49,619 bases of DNA, from contig NZ_RAVW01000015.1 in NCBI RefSeq assembly GCF_003611585.1, positions 1 to 49,619 of the forward strand, given 5' to 3'. The position numbers and the translations under genes were made by a program. Under the pieces are notes generated by a model. The model saw nothing but the letters and a program-made list of their open reading frames with translations. It had not been told where the DNA came from and ran no database searches. This document shows positions 16,464 through 24,120 of this stretch, in pieces; within the stretch, counting starts at the first letter, position 1; every line of letters begins with the position of its first letter. The stretch is from Corallococcus exercitus (GTDB lineage Bacteria > Myxococcota > Myxococcia > Myxococcales > Myxococcaceae).

Positions 16464-16841
16464 ATGAACGAGGAGCTGGCCATCACGGTGGGCACCGCGG
16501 CGCGCGAGGCCCGCGAGCGGCAGGGCCTGACCCAGGGCGACGTCGCCAGCCAGGTGGGCATCGCCATGGAGGTCTACAGCCGGATGGAGCGCGGGCGGGT
16601 GCTGCCCAGCTCCACCACCCTGCGCAGGCTGTGCATGGTGCTGCGCATCCGCGCGGACACGCTCCTGGGCCTGGACGGGCCCACGCCTCCGGAAGAGGCG
16701 CGCACGCTGGCGCTCGCGGACCGCGAGGAGGATCCCCCCACCCTGCGCCGGCTGGTGCGCGCGCTCAGGCCCCTGGATGAGGAGGCCCTGAAGGCCATGG
16801 GGCTCATCATCCAGGGCGCGCTCGCGCTGCGGGAGCGCTGA
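16464..16841 (+). CDS. XRE-family HTH regulator, paralog 1
   Basis: 125 residues. The N-terminal helix-turn-helix (about 8-70) has the XRE pattern REARERQGLTQGDVASQVG followed by MEVYSRMERGRVLPS and LRRLCMVLRIRADTLLGL. The C-terminus is an acidic linker plus a helix. It shares the run VGIAMEVYSRMERGR with the regulator at 21520, so the two are paralogs. It is divergent from a kinase gene and convergent with another. A DNA-binding repressor role is expected; target unknown. Confidence 0.87.
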   Translation: MNEELAITVGTAAREARERQGLTQGDVASQVGIAMEVYSRMERGRVLPSSTTLRRLCMVLRIRADTLLGLDGPTPPEEARTLALADREEDPPTLRRLVRALRPLDEEALKAMGLIIQGALALRER

Positions 16842-16967
16842 CCCCGGGCGCCCTCGCGCCGTGGGAGCGCCAGTCGTTCAAGCGCTTCGCGCAGGCCTCC
16901 GAGGCCCACGCGTCGTGACCGGCGTCACCCGGGGGATGGGCCGTCGTGGGACGACCCTGGAGGTCCT

Positions 16968-17000
16968 CTTGAGTTCGAGGAGGCCGGGCGCGAACTCAAG
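16968..17000. terminator. Terminator-like hairpin between convergent genes
   Basis: CTTGAGTTCG pairs with CGAACTCAAG over ten bases with a 13-base loop, between the XRE gene and the convergent kinase gene. It lacks a clear T-run on either strand but is the strongest hairpin in this gap. Confidence 0.5.
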
Positions 17001-17030
17001 CTCCTACCCACCACGTCGCCCCGGGCCCGC

Positions 17031-18839
17031 TCAGGGCCAGCGGTCCACCACGGTCCCGGAACCCCGATTGAATCCCTTCACCCTGCCGTCCTTGAACGCC
17101 ACTGCTTCGTTCTCCACCACGACGCAAATGGGATACTCCTCCTGCCCCGGGAGCTTCACGCGGTCGTACCGGACGACGAGTGCCGGCCCATCCGCACGCC
17201 CCATCTTGTCGGAGAGGTAGTAGGCCTTCCCGTAGAAGCGTGTCCCCACGGGGGCAACCGCAAGCTGCCGGTCATCGGTGATGCCTTTGGGGACCACCCC
17301 CACCACCTCCGAGCCAGCGGTGAACCACACATTGTCAAAGTTCGCTTGGCGGTCGTCGAGGATGAGGGAGAAATGGTCTCTGTCCCTCCAGTGAAGTTGA
17401 TCCCGCATGGCTTCTTCCGCCCCAGCCGGGCAGGTGAACGCCTCTGGCCGGATCTGTGCCCCCGGACAGCCCGCCGCCAGCGCCGCGACGAGCGACAGCG
17501 ACGCGCACTTGACGGCGGCAACGGACTTCTTCGGCGAGCGAGGCGCACGTCCTGGGGGCGGGGCTTCGAGTGCTGGGGTCTTCAAGGCGGATCCTTCCTT
17601 CGGGGCAGCGGCGATGGCTGGCCCCGGGACTGTCACGGGCGAAGGGCCAGCGGGTGTCATAGCAGGAGGGGTTGTCCTGGGCGGCGCGGAATGGGCGGTG
17701 GCAGGAGGAGGGCGTGGGGCCGCTGCGTCGCGCGGCCCGGCAGGCCCGCCGGGGACGCCCCCTGATGAGCGCCAGAGGGCCGCGACCATGACGAGCGCGA
17801 CGATACAAACGACGCCTGCGAGCCACCTTCCCACGCGAAGCGGTCGCTCCAGCATGGCCACATGCCGCTTGAGGGATTGCGGCGCGGAGGGCATCGCCAG
17901 TGCCGCGGGTGTTGGCCCTCCGTGACGTTGTTCAGCGGGCGGATGGACCGGCACGTCATACTCGGCGGAGCGCTCGGCGCGGAGATCCGCCAGCTCGCGG
18001 CGCAGCGCCTCGGTATCGACCGGGCGCCTTCGGGGGTCTCGAGCCAGGATGTTCTCGACGAGGTCGCTCAGCTCCGCTGGCACCCGCGCATTCGCCAGGC
18101 GGGGTGACGGCGGGGGGAGGGCAGGACTGTTCAAGTCGAAGCGCGGACGAAACTCCGTCGGGCGCGGGTCGGTCAGCAGTTCATGGAGCATGACGCCGAC
18201 CGCGAAGATTTCGTCGGCCACCTGGAAGGCGTAGCGGGCCCGGTGCTTGTCCTTGTGCTCGCGCAGGAACTTGAACTGCTCGGGCGCGCGATAGCGGTCT
18301 GTCCCTGGAGGCAACCCCCCATCCGTCAGGTCTTCGGCGAGGGTGTAGGTCGCGCAACTGAAGTCGATGATGACGGGCTCGCCGTCGCTCTTGCGGATGA
18401 GCACGTTGGACAGCTTCAGGTCCCGATGCAGGATGCCCCGGCGATGCATGTAGGCCAGCGCACCGGCAATCTTCTCGAAGACCCCGAGGATTTCGCGAAC
18501 GGTCGGGTGCTTGCGCTCCGCCCACTCCGCGAGCGTCCAGCCGTCCACGTAGTCGAGCGCGAGGTACAGGTTCCCACTCTCCGCCAGGCCGTATCCCTGC
18601 GGCCGGACGATGTGGGGATGGTCCAGCATGAGCAGCGCCGTCAACTCCCGCAGCGTCCGGGCATGGGTCTGCTTGGGGTCGCCGCTGGACTCCCGATGCT
18701 GGGCCACCTTGATGGCCCGGTGGCTGCCGTTCTTTTCGCCCAGGAAGACGAACGCGAAGCCTCCGTCACCGAGTGGTTTGGAAACCTTCCACCCGTCAAT
18801 CAACGAACCGGGCGGAACGCGGGGCAGCGTCCCGCTCAT
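17031..18839 (-). CDS. Transmembrane Ser/Thr kinase fused to a lipoprotein-like domain
   Basis: 602 residues. The N-terminal kinase domain (~16-290) has a glycine-rich loop LGDGGFAFVF, lysine in AIKVA, LHRDLKLSN and IIDFS (DFS instead of DFG; the Asp is kept). A transmembrane helix follows at about 340-358. After a Pro/Ala-rich linker comes a second hydrophobic segment ending in a lipobox-like LAAGC (Cys ~457), then a soluble beta-rich domain of ~145 residues. The start overlaps the stop of the DUF2381 gene by four bases (ATGA). The C-terminal part looks like a whole small lipoprotein joined in frame to the kinase, so it is probably outside the cytoplasm. Confidence 0.85.
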   Translation of the reverse strand: MSGTLPRVPPGSLIDGWKVSKPLGDGGFAFVFLGEKNGSHRAIKVAQHRESSGDPKQTHARTLRELTALLMLDHPHIVRPQGYGLAESGNLYLALDYVDGWTLAEWAERKHPTVREILGVFEKIAGALAYMHRRGILHRDLKLSNVLIRKSDGEPVIIDFSCATYTLAEDLTDGGLPPGTDRYRAPEQFKFLREHKDKHRARYAFQVADEIFAVGVMLHELLTDPRPTEFRPRFDLNSPALPPPSPRLANARVPAELSDLVENILARDPRRRPVDTEALRRELADLRAERSAEYDVPVHPPAEQRHGGPTPAALAMPSAPQSLKRHVAMLERPLRVGRWLAGVVCIVALVMVAALWRSSGGVPGGPAGPRDAAAPRPPPATAHSAPPRTTPPAMTPAGPSPVTVPGPAIAAAPKEGSALKTPALEAPPPGRAPRSPKKSVAAVKCASLSLVAALAAGCPGAQIRPEAFTCPAGAEEAMRDQLHWRDRDHFSLILDDRQANFDNVWFTAGSEVVGVVPKGITDDRQLAVAPVGTRFYGKAYYLSDKMGRADGPALVVRYDRVKLPGQEEYPICVVVENEAVAFKDGRVKGFNRGSGTVVDRWP

Positions 18840-19705
18840 TGGGAGTCCTCCGTGGCGGGCTTCAGGAAGCGCACGTCTGGAATCGTGAGCCGACGCCCCT
18901 CATCCCCACGTACCTCCAGGGTGAAGACGAGGTCGGCTTTCGTCTCGGGCACTTCCACGACCGCGAGCAAACGCCCATATCCCCCCGGAAGGATTGCCCC
19001 TGGCTTCTTGGCTACGAGCCGCGCCCGCAGGGGCATGCCGACTCGCCCCACGAACATCGCTTCCCGGGGTGTCCAGGCGGGGTGGTCAGGGCGGTTCACG
19101 ATCGTCACGTCCGCCAGAATCCAGCCCGCGCCTCGAAAGGCGACGAGCCTGTCCAAACCAAACCCCTGCACGGCATCGAGCGTGCCTTTGCTGCTGGACG
19201 TCGTGACCCCCTTCTCGTCCACGTAGCCGAGCAGCACGAAGTCTTCCGGCTTCGGCGCCGGGGCTTGGGCCGTGGGCTGGCAGGCCGCGTCCGGCGGCTC
19301 AGGGCGTTGCACGTCGATCCGAGCGTCCACTTCGGCCGGGTCGGTCACGAGCACGAACACGGCCCGTGTCGGCGCTCGGTTGTCAGAGAAGAAGACCCCG
19401 AGTTCCTGCCGCTCGCCCGCACCGAGATTGGCCAGGGGCTGAACGATGACGGAACGCTCGCCCGCGTCCAGGACGCGGATCCGCGACTCATCGAAGGTCA
19501 GCGTCTTCTTCTGGATCGGCGAGGGAAAGAACAGCAGCGTCAGGGTGTCCTGCGAAACGCGGACGACGGGCAGCGGTTCGGCGGCCGTGCTGGCGATGGC
19601 GACGGAACGTTCCCGCCTGACGCGTGCACCCGGTGCCGGCTCAGCCCCCGCGGCAGCTCCCGAGACAAGCACGAGCGCGAGGGCCAATCTGAAAGGTTGG
19701 AGCAA
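18836..19705 (-). CDS. DUF2381-family (TIGR02268) secreted protein
   Basis: 289 residues from a TTG with GGGAGG about ten bases upstream. The N-terminus is a signal peptide (LALALVLVSGAAAGAE). The body has beta-strand repeats typical of this myxobacterial paralog family (LLFFPSPIQKKTLTFDESRI, GERQELGVFFSDN, ARAVFVLVTDPAEVD, RLLAVVEVPETKADLVFTLEV). These proteins often sit next to Ser/Thr kinase genes, as here, where a four-base overlap couples them. Secreted or periplasmic; function unknown, perhaps a ligand or sensor partner of the kinase. Confidence 0.8.
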   Translation of the reverse strand: MLQPFRLALALVLVSGAAAGAEPAPGARVRRERSVAIASTAAEPLPVVRVSQDTLTLLFFPSPIQKKTLTFDESRIRVLDAGERSVIVQPLANLGAGERQELGVFFSDNRAPTRAVFVLVTDPAEVDARIDVQRPEPPDAACQPTAQAPAPKPEDFVLLGYVDEKGVTTSSSKGTLDAVQGFGLDRLVAFRGAGWILADVTIVNRPDHPAWTPREAMFVGRVGMPLRARLVAKKPGAILPGGYGRLLAVVEVPETKADLVFTLEVRGDEGRRLTIPDVRFLKPATEDSQ

Positions 19706-19806
19706 GGGTGCATGACCTCCCGGATGGGAAGGCTACCATCGCGGATGCCCGCGCAGTGGGGCTCTTTCCCTCGGCCGGAGCCGCGTCCCGGGCCCCTTGA
19801 TTGAGG

Positions 19807-20562
19807 TCAAGGCGCTGCGCGTCCGCCGATCTCCGGGAAGCGCTCATAGGCCCGCAGGAGCGCGTCCAGGTGGGCGGGGTTGTCCAGGTCGAGCGGCGCG
19901 TCGGTGAGCTGCACGACCCAGCCGCCCGATGCCGTGCGCCGCGCCCTCGATAGCAACTCGGAGTCGCGGGCCGGGTCTGGAAACCCGATGGCCTGCGCGG
20001 CGGCGGCGGACCAGTAGTTCAGCCACCCGAGGTAATAGGGAATCTCGGGCGAGCGGATGTGCTCGAAGAGCTTGAGGGCTGGCAGGCCCCGGGGAGGGGA
20101 CGGCGGCCCTTCCAGCGTGGGAGCTATCTGCTCCGCGATGTCCCCCGAAGCGCCGTCCGGCGTCGCCTGCCCCCAGAACGCGTGTGCGCCCTCTGCCACC
20201 GCTTCAAGCACGTCCGCCACTGCCGCGATAACCGCCGCATCTAGAGGCAACTTCGCATGGACTTGGAGTTGTGGCAGGCCGCCCGCACCTTCATACGCGG
20301 AGCGTTGCATCCCGGAAATCATTACGGGGTAACGTTCATCGTTGTTACACACCATCGGAAACTCGCCGCGCGTGGCCTCCTCAGCCAACCAGGCATCGCG
20401 CTGTGGCAACGCGGCAAGCCGGCGCCTCTCGGTCACTCTCCACTCCAGACGCAAACCGGGCAGCGCTCGTTCCAAGCGATGGACGGCAGCGAGTGTGCGG
20501 TTGTCGTTACCCACGAGTGCAGGCGCATAGACGTTGATGATGAGGGGGCTTCGAGAGGTCAT
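19807..20562 (-). CDS. DUF5953-family protein, probable immunity protein
   Basis: 251 residues from an ATG (GAGGTG six bases upstream) that overlaps the toxin-like gene's stop as ATGA. Features visible: an N-terminal LIINVYAPALVGNDNRTLAAVHRLE segment, a conserved-looking LPALKLFEHIRSPEIPYYLGWLNYW and a C-terminal RYERFPEI-like helix. I recall this as DUF5953, usually found next to DUF6310 in myxobacteria. Cytosolic, with no signal peptide. The order toxin then immunity with overlapping stop/start is typical for such pairs. The immunity role is inferred from context. Confidence 0.65.
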   Translation of the reverse strand: MTSRSPLIINVYAPALVGNDNRTLAAVHRLERALPGLRLEWRVTERRRLAALPQRDAWLAEEATRGEFPMVCNNDERYPVMISGMQRSAYEGAGGLPQLQVHAKLPLDAAVIAAVADVLEAVAEGAHAFWGQATPDGASGDIAEQIAPTLEGPPSPPRGLPALKLFEHIRSPEIPYYLGWLNYWSAAAAQAIGFPDPARDSELLSRARRTASGGWVVQLTDAPLDLDNPAHLDALLRAYERFPEIGGRAAP

Positions 20563-21416
20563 CTTTTGCACCTCGTTACGACGATCTTGAAGGTGGGCTC
20601 CTGCTTGAGTAGCGCGAGTCTGTGCGCGTCGGTGCTCACGCCAACAACGAAGTCATATCCACAGGCCCGCGCCGCAGCACGCTCCTTGCGCAACTGCTTG
20701 AGTTCCTTTTCAATCTCCTGACCCTGAATATAGGCATTGTACGTGTCGAATTGATGGGTCTTGATCTCCCACAGCTTGCGCACGCCGACCTGCAACGCAT
20801 CGAAGCGCACACCGCCCACGAGCACGTCCATCCCGGGAAAGCGGTTGGGTGGGAACTGGTCGGCGCACTCGTTATGCGGGACATCCTCGCCCGCGTGGGG
20901 CACGGGAACAGGTTCGCAGCTGGCGCGTCCCGTCCGGTCCACGGGCACAGGTGGCACCGGGGGCTGCCAGTCCTGCCCGGCTGGCTCGGGCTTCGGCTCG
21001 GGCTTGCGTTGCGCTTCTGCGTTCCGGGAGGACACCTTCGCTCCTCGTGAGCTCCCAGCTTCCTCGGGGTAGCCATGCCGCAGCTCATACGCGTCCAACG
21101 CCTCCTCAATGGCGACGCCGACCACCACCACGCCAAGCACGAGCACGGCTCCCACGGCAATCTCAGGAGCCGCCAGCACGCAGAACCCGAGTCCCACGGC
21201 CGCGGCATCCGCCGAGGCCACAGTGCATCTTCCCGTGGTGTCGTGGAACTCGAGCCGGTCATGGTCGAGGGTCCGATAGCACTTCTCCACCAGCACGGGC
21301 CAAGGCTGGGACGCCTCACGGACGACGCACCGTCCCCCGTCCGTCCACGGCAGCGTTGCTGCTCGAGCGAGCCAGCGAGTCGCGGGTCGACGCTGGCCGC
21401 ATGGGGAGCATGCCAA
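20559..21416 (-). CDS. DUF6310 protein with PD-(D/E)XK-like C-terminus, probable toxin; 5' end uncertain
   Basis: About 285 residues from a TTG that is only the most distal plausible start; the frame stays open to 21623 without a good one. The expected family N-terminus has a signal sequence and lipobox. Here only ILACSPC remains, without a hydrophobic stretch in frame, while the +1 frame upstream does encode a hydrophobic RIVLIILTI. The middle has two membrane-like segments (LGFCVLAAPEIAVGAVLVLGVVVVGVA). The C-terminus has FDALQ and WEIKTH, the D...ExK pattern of PD-(D/E)XK nucleases. It precedes the DUF5953 gene. Could be a frameshifted pseudogene or a real short toxin. Confidence 0.55.
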   Translation of the reverse strand: MACSPCGQRRPATRWLARAATLPWTDGGRCVVREASQPWPVLVEKCYRTLDHDRLEFHDTTGRCTVASADAAAVGLGFCVLAAPEIAVGAVLVLGVVVVGVAIEEALDAYELRHGYPEEAGSSRGAKVSSRNAEAQRKPEPKPEPAGQDWQPPVPPVPVDRTGRASCEPVPVPHAGEDVPHNECADQFPPNRFPGMDVLVGGVRFDALQVGVRKLWEIKTHQFDTYNAYIQGQEIEKELKQLRKERAAARACGYDFVVGVSTDAHRLALLKQEPTFKIVVTRCKR

Positions 21417-21424
21417 TATTCTTG

Positions 21425-21448
21425 AATAGTTAGAATAATTAGAACAAT
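21425..21448. repeat. AT-rich 9-bp tandem repeat
   Basis: AATAGTTAG, AATAATTAG and a partial AACAAT stand head-to-tail in otherwise GC-rich DNA, exactly where the DUF6310 N-terminus should be, between the toxin-like gene and the divergent XRE gene. It could serve as promoter DNA or be a scar of slippage. Beside it, AAAACTTGC and GCAAGGTTTT (21469-21503) form an imperfect inverted repeat. Confidence 0.6.
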
Positions 21449-21519
21449 CCGATGCTCCCGGCTCCCCGAAAACTTGCGTGCCAGGGGAGAGGTGCAAGGT
21501 TTTGGGGGTGCCCGCCCCG

Positions 21520-21960
21520 GTGAATGAAGACCTGAACATGGTGTTTGGAGCCGCCGCTCGCGACGCGCGCCTGCGGTTGGGACTCACGCAGGCGGACGTG
21601 GCGGAGCGCGTGGGCATCGCCATGGAGGTCTACAGCCGCATGGAGCGCGGCCGCATGCTGCCCCGGGCGCAGAACCTGCGCCGGCTGTGCGACGTGCTGT
21701 CCGTGTCCGCGGACACGCTGCTGGGCGTGGGGCCCGGCCCCTCCCCGGTGTCGCCCCGGGCCACGCCGCGCCAGGAGGACTCGCTGGAGCTGCGGCGCCT
21801 GGTGCGCACGCTGCGCGAGCTGGAGCCCCGGCAGCTCAAGGCCGTGGCGCGCGTGGTGCGCACCGTGGTGTCCGTCATGCCCCCCAAGGCGGCCTCCGGG
21901 TCCCCGCCGCCGTCGCGCAAGAAGCGGCTGGCCCCGGCCCGGAAGCGCCGCGCCGGCTAG
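21520..21960 (+). CDS. XRE-family HTH regulator, paralog 2
   Basis: 146 residues from a GTG, chosen because the resulting VNEDLN matches the start MNEEL of the paralog at 16464. The helix-turn-helix (RDARLRLGLTQADVAERVG, MEVYSRMERGRMLPR, LRRLCDVLSVSADTLLGVG) is nearly the same as in that paralog, followed by a less similar, basic C-terminus (SRKKRLAPARKRRAG). GTG 21508 is an alternative start. It is divergent from the toxin-like gene and may regulate it. DNA-binding is secure; target is inference. Confidence 0.85.
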   Translation: MNEDLNMVFGAAARDARLRLGLTQADVAERVGIAMEVYSRMERGRMLPRAQNLRRLCDVLSVSADTLLGVGPGPSPVSPRATPRQEDSLELRRLVRTLRELEPRQLKAVARVVRTVVSVMPPKAASGSPPPSRKKRLAPARKRRAG

Positions 21961-22097
21961 CACGCGCCAAGGACAGACAAATCCCGCCGGACTGCAATCC
22001 GCTGGCTGCCCGCCCGCCCTCCTGACCCGGGGGCCGGGCCTTCGTGAGCGCCCCTCTTACCAATGGCAGACAGGTGGGGTAGCACCGGGCGTACGCC

Positions 22098-23678
22098 ATG
22101 CTTCCTCCCCCGACGCCCGCGGACGAGCCGCGGCGCCTCCAGGCACTGCGTTCGCTGTGTCTGCTGGACACGCCCGCGCACGAACGCTTCGACCGCATCG
22201 TGCGCGCCGCGTCGCACCTGTTCCGCGTGCCCATCGCGCTCGTCTCGCTCATCGACGAGGACCGCCAGTGGTTCAAGGCGCGCCAGGGGCTGGACGCCCC
22301 CCAGACGCCGCGCGACGTGTCCTTCTGCGGCCACGCCATCCTCTCCTCCGCCACCTTCGTGGTGCCGGACGCGCTGAAGGACCCGCGCTTTCACGACAAC
22401 CCGCTGGTGCTGGGCGCCCCCTTCGTCCGCTTCTACGCGGGCCACCCCCTGCGCGCCGCGGACGGCAGCCGCGTGGGCACGCTGTGCCTCATCGACCACG
22501 AGCCCCGGGACTTCTCCGCCGCGGACCTGGGCGCGCTCGCGGACCTGGCCGGCTGGGCGGAGGTGGAGCTCAACGCCCTGCACGAACGCGAGGCGCGCAT
22601 CGCGCTGGCGCAGCAGGAGCGCTTCTTCGAAGTCTCCATGGACATGCTCTGCATCGCCGCCATGGACGGCACGTTCCTGCGCCTGTCCCGGGCCTGGAGC
22701 CGCACGCTCGGCTTCTCCGACGCGGAGCTCTACAGCACGTCCCTGGTGGACCTGGCCCTGGAGGAGGACCGCGCCGCCACCTCGCGGCACCTGGCCCGCG
22801 CGCGCGAGGGCGCCCCCGTCCTCCAGTTCGAGCACCGCGCCCGCTGCCATGACGGCTCCTGGCGCTGGCTCCAGTGGAACGCCGTGGCGGACCCGGAGGA
22901 GGGGCTGCTCTACGCCGTCGCCCGCGACGTCACCCAGGCCCGCCTCCTGGACGAGGAGCGCCAGCGCGTGGAGCGGATGAAGAACGAGTTCATCTCCACC
23001 GTGAGCCATGAGCTGCGCACGCCGCTCACCTCCATCCGCGGCTCGCTGGGCCTCCTGTGCGGCGGCGTGGCCGGCCCGCTGGACTCCCAGGTGGCGCAGA
23101 TGGTGGGCATCGCCCACAAGAACAGCGAACGGCTGCTGCGCCTCATCAACGACATCCTGGACCTGGAGAAGATGGAGTCCGGCCGGCTGGACCTGCACCT
23201 GGCCCCCACGGAGGTGGCGCCGCTGCTGGCCCAGGCCCTCCAGGCCCACCAGGGCTACGCGGACGAATACGGCGTGCGCCTGGAGGCCGTGGTGGACACG
23301 CCCCACGCCCGCGCCCGCGTGGACGAGGACCGCTTCATCCAGGTGCTGGCCAACCTCCTGTCCAACGCCATCAAGTTCTCCCCCCAGGGCGAGCGCGTCA
23401 CCCTGTCGCTCACCCGCGAGGCCGGCGCCCTTCGCGTGGACGTGCAGGATTACGGCCCCGGCATCCCGGAGGCCTTCCAGGCCCGCGTCTTCCAGAAGTT
23501 CGCCCAGGCGGACTCCTCCGACACCCGCAGGCGCCCCGGCACCGGTCTGGGGCTGAGCATCGCCCAGGGGCTGGTCGCCCGCATGGGCGGCACCCTGCGC
23601 TTCACCACCACCCCCGGGGCGGGCACCCGCTTCTCCTTCGACCTGCCGGAGTGCGAACCCGGGCCGGAAGCGGCCTGA
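22098..23678 (+). CDS. GAF-PAS sensor histidine kinase
   Basis: 526 residues, no membrane helix, so cytosolic. A GAF domain at about 20-165 starts with RRLQALRSLCLLDTPAHERFD and contains SLIDEDRQWFKARQGLD and FYAGHPLRAADG. A PAS domain follows at about 175-290, then HisKA with the phospho-acceptor in STVSHELRTPLTS (His ~304), and a HATPase at ~400-520 with N-box NAIKFSPQG, DYGPGIP and GTGLGLSIA. All catalytic boxes are present. It opens a four-gene signalling operon; its HisKA closely resembles that of the hybrid kinase two genes on. The best partner is the single-domain regulator immediately downstream. Confidence 0.93.
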   Translation: MLPPPTPADEPRRLQALRSLCLLDTPAHERFDRIVRAASHLFRVPIALVSLIDEDRQWFKARQGLDAPQTPRDVSFCGHAILSSATFVVPDALKDPRFHDNPLVLGAPFVRFYAGHPLRAADGSRVGTLCLIDHEPRDFSAADLGALADLAGWAEVELNALHEREARIALAQQERFFEVSMDMLCIAAMDGTFLRLSRAWSRTLGFSDAELYSTSLVDLALEEDRAATSRHLARAREGAPVLQFEHRARCHDGSWRWLQWNAVADPEEGLLYAVARDVTQARLLDEERQRVERMKNEFISTVSHELRTPLTSIRGSLGLLCGGVAGPLDSQVAQMVGIAHKNSERLLRLINDILDLEKMESGRLDLHLAPTEVAPLLAQALQAHQGYADEYGVRLEAVVDTPHARARVDEDRFIQVLANLLSNAIKFSPQGERVTLSLTREAGALRVDVQDYGPGIPEAFQARVFQKFAQADSSDTRRRPGTGLGLSIAQGLVARMGGTLRFTTTPGAGTRFSFDLPECEPGPEAA

Positions 23679-23745
23679 GGGATCCACTCCCGCTCCGCGC
23701 CCGTAACCCCCGATCCAATCCCTCTTTCCCGGAGCACTCCCTCCC

Positions 23746-24120
23746 ATGGCGAAAATCGAGAAGGTCCTGCTCGTGGACGACGAGGACGACATCCGCACCA
23801 TCGGGCAGCTGAGCCTGAGCCGTGTGGGCGGATGGAAGACGGTGCTCGCGTCCTCCGGCGCGGAGGCGCTGGAGAAGGCGGGCCAGGAGGGCCCGGACCT
23901 CATCCTCCTGGACGTGATGATGCCCGGCATGGACGGGCCCACCACGTTCGGCCGGCTGCGCGCCCAGCCCGCCACCGCGAACACGCCCATCATCTTCATG
24001 ACCGCCAAGGTCCAGAAGCAGGAGGTGGCGCGCTACCTGGAGCTGGGCGCGGTGGGCGTCATCGGCAAGCCGTTCGACCCCATGACGCTGCCGCAGGAAA
24101 TCCGCCGCCTGGTGCCTTGA
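23746..24120 (+). CDS. Single-domain response regulator (REC only)
   Basis: 124 residues, all one receiver domain: acidic pair in LLVDDEDD, phospho-acceptor Asp in LILLDVMMPGMDGPTTF, Thr in FMTAK, and Lys in IGKPFDP. No output domain, so it acts by protein-protein contact or as a phosphate shuttle, in the manner of CheY or Spo0F. Its stop overlaps the next start by one base (TGATG), so it is co-translated with the hybrid kinase. Confidence 0.93.
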   Translation: MAKIEKVLLVDDEDDIRTIGQLSLSRVGGWKTVLASSGAEALEKAGQEGPDLILLDVMMPGMDGPTTFGRLRAQPATANTPIIFMTAKVQKQEVARYLELGAVGVIGKPFDPMTLPQEIRRLVP

